From Pseudomonadota bacterium (lineage in GTDB: Bacteria > Pseudomonadota > Gammaproteobacteria > Xanthomonadales > Ahniellaceae): a stretch of 64,000 nt of DNA. The stretch lies in assembly GCA_022843465.1 (NCBI GenBank), contig JALHNO010000007.1, positions 124,001 to 188,000 on the forward strand, given 5' to 3'. Below, one piece after another: positions 25,997 through 33,975 of this stretch. The notes below the pieces were generated by a model, which saw nothing but the letters and a program-made list of their open reading frames with translations, had not been told where the DNA came from and made no database searches. Numbering within the stretch: the stretch's first letter is position 1; each line of letters begins with the position of its first letter. The translations under genes were made by a program, and so were the position numbers.

Positions 25997-28900
25997 ATGC
26001 AGCAGCGTAGCGACCGGGTCAAATCGCTGGCGTCGATGTCGCGGTTTCGCGTCGGCGCCGTACTGGTACATCCGGACCAGTTGATGATCGTGCACGAGGG
26101 CGCCGAGATTTCGCTCGAGCCGCGCATGATGGAAGTGCTGGTGGCCCTGGCCGAGCATGCCGGCGAGGTGATCAGCGCCGAGCAGTTGCTGATCGAAGTC
26201 TGGCGCGGCAGCTTCTACGGTGACAATCCGGTGCACAAGGCGATCGCCCATCTGCGCCGCCTGGTCGGCGACGACAGTCGGGCGCCGCGCTTCATCGAAA
26301 CCATCCGCAAGCGCGGCTACCGGCTGATCGCACCGGTCAGCTTTCCGGACGACTATCGGCGCGCCGCGGTGTCGACTTCGGCATGGTCCGAGCGCAGCCC
26401 CTACGTCGGACTCGCGGCCTTCGATGGCGCGCATGCCGGCGTCTTTTTCGGGCGCAGCCGCATGACGGCCGAGTTGTTGTCGGCGATGCGCAGACAGATC
26501 GACAATCAGTGCCGCTTCGTGCTGGTCACCGGTGCCAGTGGCTGCGGCAAGACCTCCCTGCTGCATGCCGGTGCCATTCCGCTGCTGGAGCAGGAAGGCG
26601 GATTCGACGGCACCCGAGCCCTGGCCGTGGCCTGCTGCGATCTGGCTGGTGTGCAAGGGGGCGATCTGATCGCCACCCTGGCGACCGCCCTGGCGCGCTG
26701 GACGCATGGCGAACGACCGCTGTTGGCAACGCAGCCAGCGGCGGACCTGGCGCAGGCGCTGATCGAGCGGCCACAGATGATGGCCGAGTCCATCGACGAG
26801 GCGATCGTCCGCCATCCGATCCGCGGCATTGCCGAGCAGCCGCGCGCCCACTTCCTGCTGGTGATCGATCACGCCGAGGCAGTGGTCGCCGAGCCCAGCA
26901 TCCAGGCCGCAGAACGGGCGCAGTTCGAACGTCTGCTCAATGCGCTGTGCGAGAGCGCCCGGGTTCTGGTGGTGATGGTCACCCGCAGTGACTTCTATCC
27001 GAAACTGATCGATGCCATGCCCGACCTGGCCGATCGCAAGGGCGGCGATGGCCATGTCGATGTACTGACGCCGCGCCCCGGTGAAATCGCCCAGATCATT
27101 CGCGGCCCGGCGCTGCTCGCCGGCTTGAGCTTTGAAGAGGATGCGCAGACGCTGTCACGACTGGACGACGTATTGCGCGATGCCGCCTGCAAGCATCTCG
27201 ATGCCCTGCCCCTGCTCCAGCACACCCTGCAATCGCTGTACGAGCGGCGTGACGAGCACGGCGAACTGAGCTTCAAGGCCTACCGCGAAATCGGCGGCCT
27301 GGAAGGCGCGCTCACCCATCGCGCCGAAAGCGTATTTGCCTCGCTATCGAGTGACGCCCAGCACAGCTTGGAGTCGATCCTGTCGCGGCTCATCGTCATC
27401 CAGGCCGACACTGACAGCGTGAGTGCGCGTCGGGTGCCGTGGTCCGCGCTGCCGGATGCGGCGGCGCGCGCCCTTGTCGAGGCCTTCATCCGCGCCCGCC
27501 TGTTCATTGGTGAATTGAGTGAAGGCCACCCTGCCTTCGGCGTGGTTCACGAGTCCCTGTTGCGGCAGTGGCCCCGCGTCCGCGACTGGGCGCAGGACAA
27601 TCGCCGCCTGCTGCAGGCACGCGCGCGCCTGCAGCGTGCTGCCCGGCGTTGGGTTGAAGAAGGCCGACGCAATGATCACCTGCTCAATCCAGGACGACCG
27701 CTGAGCGAGGGACTTGAGGCAGCGCAACGACTGCCCACTGATCTGAGCCGCGATGAGCGCGAGCTGCTGCGTGCATCCGAACGCCAGCACCAGCGGCGGC
27801 GCTGGCTGCGGATCGCGGCAACCGCCGCGCTGGCCGTGCTGGCGATCGTCTCCAGCGCGCTCTCCGTGCTCGCCCAGCGCGCCCGCGACGAAGCCGAGCG
27901 GCGGCGCGAAGAAGCCCTCCGACTCAATGAATTCATGCTCGGCGACCTCGCCGACAAACTGCGGCCACTGGGCAATCTGACCCTGCTCAACAGCATCAGC
28001 GGCGCCGCGCTGGCGTCGCTGGATCGACAGCCCGGCGGGCAACTGCAGACGGCCGACCTGATCAATCGTTCGCGTGCGCTGCGCACACTCGGCGAAGTAC
28101 TGATGGAGCAGGCGAAATTCGAGGACGCGCTGACCGCCTTCAGCGGCGCCGACCGCGCCGCGCGGGCCGCGGTAGAGCGCGCGCCGCAATCCGAGAACGC
28201 GCTGGCCGAATCCGGCGTTGCGGCCTATTGGCTGGGCAACTACCACTATCGACGCAATGCCTTCGCCGAGGCCGAGAAGCACATGTCGGCCTACCTCGAC
28301 AGCAGCCAGCGACTGGTCCGGCTCAACCCGCAGAACCCGACCTGGCTGGTCGAGGAATCCTATGCCTACGACAATCTGGGAGCAGTGGCGCGCGATCTCG
28401 GCCAGATCGATGAGTCGATCGCCCATTTCCGGCGATCGGCAGCACTCAAGCAGCGCGTGGTCGAGATCCGGCCCGACGATGAAAACCTGCGCTTCGACCT
28501 GATCGACACCCTGTCAAGCATCAGCCGCGGCGACGAGTCGACCGGGCGACTGCAGGAAGCTGCGCTCGGCTACGCGGAACAGATCGCCATGCTGCGCGCC
28601 TTGCTCGACGCCCATCCCGGCGCGCGTCGCTGGGAGCGGCGGCTGGCGACCTCACTGATCCGCACTGCCGCGCTCGCCATGATGCGCGGTCGGCTCGAAG
28701 AAGCAGCCGCGTTGATCGACGAAAGTGTCGAGCGCCTTTCGCGACTGACCGCACAGGAACCGGATAACCGGTTCTGGGTGCGCGATCTTGCCGATGCCCA
28801 CATGAAGGCTGCCGAGATTGCACGCCTGCGCGGGCAGCAGGAGCGCGCCGGCGCGCACGTCGGACTTGCCGCCGAGCTGGCCGGAAAAATGAGCGATGAA

Positions 28901-29368
28901 GTCGAGCCGCCACTGCCCTGGCGACGGCTCGACGCCATCATCCGGATCCAGTCCGCGCAACGTGCGCCTGCTGCCGCTGCAAGTGCGCAGGAGATCGTCA
29001 AGGCGCTGGCGGAGCTTGAATACGTCGCCGCCCATGCCGGCGGCGACGTGGTGGAGATATCGGCGATCGCGAACTTTCTGATTGCCCGCAGCCTGCAGTT
29101 GATGGACGCCGGGAACTCCGAAGATGCCCAAGCCGATTGCCAACGGGTGATCGAACTGCTGCGGGATATCGCGCCGACGTCGCACGAGCCCAATGTACTG
29201 GCGGCCTGGGTGGCGGCGCACGCCCTGCTCGGCGCAAGGGAGCGGATTGCGCCGCAACTCGACTGGCTGCAGCGGATCGGTTATCGCCATCCGGATTTCA
29301 TCAGAGCCACCGATGGCAGCATTGGCGCCGCCGTGCTGGCATTGGACACCGCAGCGAGACCGAATTGA
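25997..29368 (+). CDS. winged-helix / STAND NTPase / TPR regulator
   Basis: 1,123 residues from ATG 25997 (AGGA 5 nt upstream). Domains in order: an OmpR/CadC-type winged helix (~28-115, ending RFIETIRKRGYRLIAPV); a signal-transduction ATPase module of the nSTAND1 type beginning SPYVGLAAF (~135), with Walker A GASGCGKTS (179-187) and Walker B FLLVIDHAE (286-294); a helical region; one transmembrane segment (~602-628, AATAALAVLAIVSSALSVLA); then a long TPR-like helical repeat region to the end. It probably sits in the inner membrane with the DNA-binding and NTPase parts in the cytoplasm and the TPR region across the membrane, like CadC-type one-component regulators. Ligand and target genes unknown; the next genes downstream are candidates. 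Confidence 0.88.
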   Translation: MQQRSDRVKSLASMSRFRVGAVLVHPDQLMIVHEGAEISLEPRMMEVLVALAEHAGEVISAEQLLIEVWRGSFYGDNPVHKAIAHLRRLVGDDSRAPRFIETIRKRGYRLIAPVSFPDDYRRAAVSTSAWSERSPYVGLAAFDGAHAGVFFGRSRMTAELLSAMRRQIDNQCRFVLVTGASGCGKTSLLHAGAIPLLEQEGGFDGTRALAVACCDLAGVQGGDLIATLATALARWTHGERPLLATQPAADLAQALIERPQMMAESIDEAIVRHPIRGIAEQPRAHFLLVIDHAEAVVAEPSIQAAERAQFERLLNALCESARVLVVMVTRSDFYPKLIDAMPDLADRKGGDGHVDVLTPRPGEIAQIIRGPALLAGLSFEEDAQTLSRLDDVLRDAACKHLDALPLLQHTLQSLYERRDEHGELSFKAYREIGGLEGALTHRAESVFASLSSDAQHSLESILSRLIVIQADTDSVSARRVPWSALPDAAARALVEAFIRARLFIGELSEGHPAFGVVHESLLRQWPRVRDWAQDNRRLLQARARLQRAARRWVEEGRRNDHLLNPGRPLSEGLEAAQRLPTDLSRDERELLRASERQHQRRRWLRIAATAALAVLAIVSSALSVLAQRARDEAERRREEALRLNEFMLGDLADKLRPLGNLTLLNSISGAALASLDRQPGGQLQTADLINRSRALRTLGEVLMEQAKFEDALTAFSGADRAARAAVERAPQSENALAESGVAAYWLGNYHYRRNAFAEAEKHMSAYLDSSQRLVRLNPQNPTWLVEESYAYDNLGAVARDLGQIDESIAHFRRSAALKQRVVEIRPDDENLRFDLIDTLSSISRGDESTGRLQEAALGYAEQIAMLRALLDAHPGARRWERRLATSLIRTAALAMMRGRLEEAAALIDESVERLSRLTAQEPDNRFWVRDLADAHMKAAEIARLRGQQERAGAHVGLAAELAGKMSDEVEPPLPWRRLDAIIRIQSAQRAPAAAASAQEIVKALAELEYVAAHAGGDVVEISAIANFLIARSLQLMDAGNSEDAQADCQRVIELLRDIAPTSHEPNVLAAWVAAHALLGARERIAPQLDWLQRIGYRHPDFIRATDGSIGAAVLALDTAARPN

Positions 29369-29531
29369 TGCCGACACAGAGAATTGGGCCTGACAGGCTG
29401 TGGGTACCCGCAGTGGATCCGGGAGCGCCATTCCAGTCCGGTGATCGATCGAACGTCCGAGGCCGTCGCATACCTCGGACTCCCGATGCAAGGCGTTGCA
29501 TATTCCACCCCCAACCGAAGCGAGGAAGCAG

Positions 29532-29939
29532 ATGGTCGCAATCGTAGCTCCAACACCCAGCAAGTCCGGCGGCACCGAAGTCCTGGTCGTCAACCTGACG
29601 GTCAGCGGCAGTTCGGGAAACTATTCCTACTCCTACGACGTCCCCCACATCATCAGCCAGGAAACAACAGGCGAAGTGCAGGTCAATCTGATTTCAACGA
29701 GTCTGCCTTCCGGCTACAGCGCCTACATCCGGGAATATGCCTGCACCGATGTCAATGCGCTGGTGCCCAAATCGCCGGCTTCAGCGCCCTTCGCCGTCGG
29801 GACCCAGTCGGCGATCTTCTCGCTGACGCTGGCGACCAACCAGCTGATCAGCTTTGCGATTTTTGTGGAAATCACCGATACATCGCGCAACACCACGACG
29901 GTGTTCTGCGACCCGCAGATCGGCAACGATCCGAAGTAG
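29532..29939 (+). CDS. uncharacterised 135-residue protein
   Basis: Start ATG 29532, preceded by GAGGAAG. Beta-rich, with serine/threonine-rich stretches (VNLTVSGSSGNYSYSYDV), two cysteines (near residues 71 and 126) and no signal peptide or membrane segment. I do not recognise the family. It lies 163 bp after the STAND regulator on the same strand, so it may be a target or partner; this is positional only. Confidence 0.65.
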   Translation: MVAIVAPTPSKSGGTEVLVVNLTVSGSSGNYSYSYDVPHIISQETTGEVQVNLISTSLPSGYSAYIREYACTDVNALVPKSPASAPFAVGTQSAIFSLTLATNQLISFAIFVEITDTSRNTTTVFCDPQIGNDPK

Positions 29940-30369
29940 TCGAGCGCCCGGAAGAGTCATCGGCGGCCTGCGCATCGAGGTTTGCCGGTGACTCGATCGC
30001 CCGTGCCCTCTGCCGAACACAAGCTGCAGCCCTCGCGCGCACTGCAGTTGCGATGGCAGGGCTGCCACGTTGCCTGGGCAGGTCCAGCTCTGCGATCCTT
30101 GGTACCGGCGATTCCGGCCGCGCTCGCGCGCCGGTGCATGATCCGCAATGAAGTTGCAGCCGAGCGACAAGGATCAGCGTCGTCTGATACCAGAATGCGT
30201 CCGAATCGAACCCGCCGTGCCCATTCGATACGGAGATGATTGAGCTGTGGAGCACCCCCACTCAGTAGCTCCACTCAAGGGTGCGGCACAGGAACGACGA
30301 ACTCCGTTCAGGGGGCCTGTGCCGCACCTGCCCTCCATCCGAACTGCCACAATGAATCCAGGGTGCGTG
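29940..30369. other. 430-bp region before the first stefin-like gene
   Basis: No gene seen. Its last 90 bp contain a long perfect inverted repeat, listed separately. The remaining 340 bp show nothing I can name. Confidence 0.5.
30281..30329. repeat. 13-bp perfect inverted repeat with inner hairpin, 40 bp before stefin-like gene 1
   Basis: GGTGCGGCACAGG (30281-30293) pairs perfectly with CCTGTGCCGCACC (30317-30329); the 23-nt loop holds a smaller GAAC/GTTC stem. It ends 40 bp before the start codon at 30370. With no T tract it is not a classical terminator; an operator, an RNA leader or a REP-like element are all possible. Confidence 0.7.
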
Positions 30370-30666
30370 ATGTGTGAGCAGGAATCCGCAGCGGGCTTCG
30401 AGGTCTGGCATACCCCGTCGGAGCAGGAGCAACGGGTATTCGCCAGGGTGACCGAGCGTTTCCAGAGCGTTCGCTACCGACCCTGCAGTTGCGCCACCGA
30501 GGTCGCCGCCGGCACCCGCTACTCGTTCCTGTGTGCGGCCGAGTATGCCGCCGAAACCGCCGGCTGCAGCCTGGTCAAACTGCGCGTGTTCGAGCCCTTG
30601 CATGGCCCCAACGCACCGATTGAAATCGCGCCGATCCTGCTCTCGATCGAGACCATCGAGCCCTGA
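30370..30666 (+). CDS. stefin-like (cystatin-fold) small protein, copy 1
   Basis: 98 residues from ATG 30370 (CAGGG upstream; the ATG 18 nt earlier has no ribosome-binding site). It aligns without gaps to the next gene, with 32 of 98 identical positions by my count. The pattern EVAAG (44-48) followed by TRYSFLC, and VKLRVFEPL (69-77), parallels the stefin QVVAG-TNY...LKVF-SL core. Here the first inhibitory loop is altered (E-V-A-A-G, not Q-x-V-x-G), and there are five additional cysteines (2, 39, 41, 55, 66). No signal peptide, so cytoplasmic. The fold assignment is pattern-based; loss of the canonical loop could mean a changed or lost inhibitor role. Confidence 0.7.
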   Translation: MCEQESAAGFEVWHTPSEQEQRVFARVTERFQSVRYRPCSCATEVAAGTRYSFLCAAEYAAETAGCSLVKLRVFEPLHGPNAPIEIAPILLSIETIEP

Positions 30667-30868
30667 TTCAGTTCCCTTGTTGCCGGGTTCGGCGGCCGCA
30701 GTGATGCCGTCTTGCCACCGCTCTGTACCCACGCCGGGGCGACCGTTGGCCGACAATGCAGGCGTATGGTCGCGCCAGGCTCTGGCGCCGCCAACCGCGA
30801 TGGTCACTGGATCTGATTCGCGAAGTCGCGATTGCCGCAGACCCGAGCAAGCGCACCAGGAGTCAATG

Positions 30869-31165
30869 ATGTCCCCACGAACCGCTGGCAACTGGTCAAG
30901 TTTCGAGTTCACGCTGACGCCCGAGGCCAAGCACGTCTTCGCCGAGGCGACCTCGGGCCTGCTGGGCGTCAAGTACACCGCATTCGCCTTTGCCACCCAG
31001 ACCGTCGCCGGCACCGGCTACTCGTTCCTGTGCGAGGGGGTTGCCGCCAACCGGTCGCCAGCGACGACCGTGGTCAAGATGCGGATCTACCAGCCGCTGG
31101 CCAATCCGCTGTCCGAGGTCGAGGAACGGCCGATGATCGAATCGATCGAGGCGATTGCGCCCTGA
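30869..31165 (+). CDS. stefin-like (cystatin-fold) cysteine-protease inhibitor candidate, copy 2
   Basis: 98 residues, the size of human stefin A. ATG 30869 has AGGAG 6 nt upstream; an ATG just before it lies too close. Residues 44-48 read QTVAG, fitting the cystatin signature Q-x-V-x-G, followed by TGYSFLC and then VVKMRIYQPL (68-77) where cystatins have YMHLKVFKSL; the preceding helix region (TPEAKHVFAEAT) fits the single cystatin helix. No signal peptide or disulphide pair, as in cytoplasmic stefins. Cystatins block papain-like proteases; that activity here is inference. It lies 202 bp after its paralogue on the same strand. Confidence 0.75.
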   Translation: MSPRTAGNWSSFEFTLTPEAKHVFAEATSGLLGVKYTAFAFATQTVAGTGYSFLCEGVAANRSPATTVVKMRIYQPLANPLSEVEERPMIESIEAIAP

Positions 31166-31508
31166 TCCGCAACCCGGACCGGCCGCGAACGCGCGGTCCG
31201 GGCGCCGGCAGGCCAGTCGCGGACGGCTCCGCGGTCTCGCCGGCAGTCCGGGATGGGCCCCGGTCGACAGCCCGACGGGGGAAATTAATCATTGCAAAAC
31301 AATGCGTTGTATTCCGGCAGGTTTCCGGAAGGTTGGCTGTGGGCGGTTCCGGGAGTATGCGAACCGCGGTGGCACTGCCGGCCAGTCCAAGCACGCGATC
31401 CGTTCGGAGCAGTCCACGAATGGGTCGCCCAGCCGACTCAAGGCAGTGTCCATCGCAGGTCGCCATCCCCCCGGATGGCCTGCTCAATGATCAGACGAGG
31501 AACCCCCC
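31166..31508. other. 343-bp region between stefin-like gene 2 and the XRE gene
   Basis: No gene. Eight bases after the stefin-like stop, CCCGGACCG (31173-31181) pairs with CGGTCCGGG (31194-31202), a strong stem without T tract that may end transcription. A short A/T-rich patch at 31281-31313 (TTAATC, 17 bp, TGTATT) could hold a promoter for the XRE gene, weakly. Confidence 0.4.
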
Positions 31509-31895
31509 ATGCAAGATGACCTGGCGATCACGGACTCATGGAATTCGGATGACACCGCGTACGAGTTTGCGCCCGAACCGGCGACCGGCGCGCTGCGCCA
31601 CAATGCCGAACCGGGCGTGCAGTCGGCGCTGGCCAGCGACCAGTTGAATGCTGGACGCATCACCCTCAACAGCGATCTGCTGCGCCAGCTGCGTCAGAGT
31701 CGCCTGCTCAGTCAGCAGGATCTCGCCGATGATTGCTGGCGGCGCAATATCCGCATCTCGATCGCCACCATCAAGCGCGCCGAGACCGGCTGCGCGGTGC
31801 GCTTCCGGATCGCTCGCGAGTTGGCGCGCTGCTTCGAGGTTCCGGTGATGCAGCTGGTCTGCGCGGACACGATGGCCAGCCAGCGGGCCGCATGA
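31509..31895 (+). CDS. XRE-family DNA-binding protein
   Basis: 128 residues, GAGGA 7 nt before ATG 31509. Residues ~55-115 form a Cro/C1-type helix-turn-helix (LLRQLRQSRLLSQQDLADDC...SIATIKRAETG...RIARELARCFEVPVMQLV). The first ~50 residues are acidic and look disordered. Probable transcription regulator of the neighbouring small genes or itself; target unknown. Confidence 0.85.
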   Translation: MQDDLAITDSWNSDDTAYEFAPEPATGALRHNAEPGVQSALASDQLNAGRITLNSDLLRQLRQSRLLSQQDLADDCWRRNIRISIATIKRAETGCAVRFRIARELARCFEVPVMQLVCADTMASQRAA

Positions 31896-31977
31896 GCGCA
31901 ACGGGGCGACGCGCAACGCGCCGTTGCCCCGATTCTGAACACTCCAGGCCGGACGCACATTCGCAGACCGCGCCGGT

Positions 31978-33009
31978 TCAACCGCGGCCCGGATGCAGCG
32001 GCACTTCGGCCTGCAACAACCGATACAGGTCGATCTCGGCCCGCGTCAGGGGAAATCCGAGCAGAGCCTGCAGCGCATGATGACGATGCTCGGCAGGTTC
32101 CTGCGAATTGGCAGCCAGCGCGAACAGGGCATCGAGCAGACGCGCCGATCGCGCCTGGGAAACGCCGATACCCGCGATCGCGGCAGCACGCACCGCGGGA
32201 TCCGGATCGGACAGCGCCGCGAAGTAAGGTGCTTCCAGTTGCACGCCGGAGATCCAGCTGGACAATTGCGACAGGACGCTCGCGCGTACCCGCGGGTCGC
32301 CATGCTGTGTCAGTTCCGCGAGTTCTGCGGCGATCGGGCGCGCGTCTTCTGTGGCCAGCAGGCCAGGCTGCATGCCAGCCACCAGCACACTGAGCGCCGC
32401 CGGGTCGGTTTCCTCGTGCAGACCACGGCGCACACTGTCGAGCACGCGGGGATCGTCCAGCGGCAACTGACCGAGTACCCGGTAACCGTCGGCACGTCGC
32501 TGCGGATCAGCATCGGCCAGCAGTTGATAGGCGAAGGCGAGCTGTTCCTCCAGCGGCGCCGACTGCAACAGTTCCAGCAGGGTCGCGCGCAGTTCGGGAT
32601 CGCTGGTGAGCGCGTGGCGTCGACGCAGATCGGCGCGGAACCCGGCATCTTCTGCTGCCAGCGCAATCAGGGATTCCAGCGAGGCCGTACCGCGACGCAG
32701 GCCGAGCACGGGATCGCGCACGGCTACCCGCGTGCTGTGCGCACCGGCAGCATCCCGCGCCACGCGGTCGCTCCCGGCTGGCGCGTCGACAGCGCTCTCC
32801 CGTTCCAGCTCAGCGACCGCTGGCGAAGCAGACGCCGATGCCGGTGACGCACGATCGCTCTGCAATCCCCAGGCGATCACGGCGGCCATGCCGACCACCG
32901 TCACCGCCAGCACACCACGGCGCCAGGTGAGCGCCCCGGCGTGCGGATCGGTCGGCGCAGACTGCGGAAATACACCGGGTCGGGACGGGTTTGATGGATG
33001 GGTGTTCAC
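31978..33009 (-). CDS. membrane-anchored HEAT-repeat-like protein
   Basis: 343 residues. A single transmembrane segment near residues 30-48 (RGVLAVTVVGMAAVIAWGL) is followed by a low-complexity Ala/Ser linker and then helical repeats of HEAT type (DPQRRADGYRVLGQLPLDDPRVLDSV; DPRVRASVLSQLSSW; DPDPAVRAAAIAGIGVS) to the end, likely in the periplasm. Typical of protein-protein scaffolds. No catalytic motif, and I do not recognise a named family. Confidence 0.8.
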   Translation of the reverse strand: MNTHPSNPSRPGVFPQSAPTDPHAGALTWRRGVLAVTVVGMAAVIAWGLQSDRASPASASASPAVAELERESAVDAPAGSDRVARDAAGAHSTRVAVRDPVLGLRRGTASLESLIALAAEDAGFRADLRRRHALTSDPELRATLLELLQSAPLEEQLAFAYQLLADADPQRRADGYRVLGQLPLDDPRVLDSVRRGLHEETDPAALSVLVAGMQPGLLATEDARPIAAELAELTQHGDPRVRASVLSQLSSWISGVQLEAPYFAALSDPDPAVRAAAIAGIGVSQARSARLLDALFALAANSQEPAEHRHHALQALLGFPLTRAEIDLYRLLQAEVPLHPGRG

Positions 33010-33100
33010 GGCTACCTCGGAGTCGATGCGGGCGGATTACGGCGACACCACAACAGGCACGCTGACCGTGCGCCGCCTGCTGCGTGTCGTCCTGCTCCGC

Positions 33101-33619
33101 TCAGTTGCAGGAGTTGTGACTGGTCCAGAAGACCACTGCGTAGTACGGCATGGCAACACCATTGAAGCGTGCCGACACCGCGCGTCCGGATACGCGCTGC
33201 TCGTAGTGCAGATGGGCACTGGCGGTGCCGCGACTGCCGACCGAGCCGATCCGCTGGCCCTTGCTCACTGACTCGCCGACAATGACTCGGTAGCCGCTCA
33301 GATGCGCGTACAGCGTGCTGTGGCCATTGCCGTGATCGATCACCACGTAACGACCGTAGCTGGTGTCACCGAGGTCGCGCGCCGTGGTCACGGTGCCGCC
33401 TGCCGATGCGACGACGGCATCGCCGAAGTCGTTGTCGCGGTTCATGTCGACCGCGCGATCCGGGTTGTGGCCCTGCCAGGTGGCAAGACGCCAGACCTGA
33501 CCACACGGAAACGGCATCTGATACGCGGGCGCAGCGCTCGCGGCACCGACACCGAGAAAAAGTGCCAGCGCGGTGATGCGGCCCAGCAGGCGCCGGCTGC
33601 GATCTGTCATTCGATTCAT
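33101..33619 (-). CDS. small secreted M23 metallopeptidase
   Basis: 172 residues from ATG 33619 (GGAG 7 nt upstream). N-terminal signal peptide LGRITALALFLGVGAASA, then a single LytM/M23 domain. Zinc ligands H51 and D59 (GHNPDRAVD) and the H-L-H of SAHLHYE (136-138) are all present, so it should be an active peptidoglycan or protein endopeptidase outside the inner membrane. No cell-wall-binding domain is attached. It is divergent from the LysR gene. Confidence 0.92.
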   Translation of the reverse strand: MNRMTDRSRRLLGRITALALFLGVGAASAAPAYQMPFPCGQVWRLATWQGHNPDRAVDMNRDNDFGDAVVASAGGTVTTARDLGDTSYGRYVVIDHGNGHSTLYAHLSGYRVIVGESVSKGQRIGSVGSRGTASAHLHYEQRVSGRAVSARFNGVAMPYYAVVFWTSHNSCN

Positions 33620-33975
33620 AGGTTCACTCCAATGGATAAGTTGCGATCTGACCGAGACTTGTCGGTCGCTGTGATTGCGCCCCAATCGGGTCGTCCGTGG
33701 ACGCTTGCTGTCCAGCCGATTTCCCCAGGGTGGCGCGTCTGCGCATGGTCAGCCGCAGACGGCCGTGATCCTAGGTTTTTGCGCGTCCTGCTGGCGGCGC
33801 CAAAACGCGATCAATGCTTGCAGTATTTGCAAACATCGCGCGGCGCGTGCCCGCTGCCAGATGGCAGGCAGTGTGCGTGCAGACCGGGACCGGGCGAGAC
33901 CGCGTGGTGGTTGCCCTCCCATTGCGACGTGCAGTTGGCTACAGTCGAACGACATCGACTGCACGGGGAGCAGGC
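33620..33975. other. divergent intergenic region, M23 peptidase / LysR regulator
   Basis: 356 bp without a gene. Near the LysR start TACAGT (33940-33945) is a -10 candidate, overlapped by an inverted repeat listed separately. TTGCAGTATTTGCAA-like sequence near 33819-33834 is palindromic and could be a second regulator site. Confidence 0.4.
33943..33960. promoter_or_regulatory. inverted repeat AGTCGA-N6-TCGACT before the LysR gene
   Basis: A perfect 6-bp inverted repeat with a 6-bp spacer, overlapping the candidate -10 and ending 15 bp before the LysR ATG. A repressor or autoregulatory site is plausible from position alone. Confidence 0.35.

Noticed and set aside
25307-27055. 582-codon minus-strand frame under abgT and the STAND gene
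   Set aside because: Spans two real genes and an intergenic gap, without recognisable sequence.
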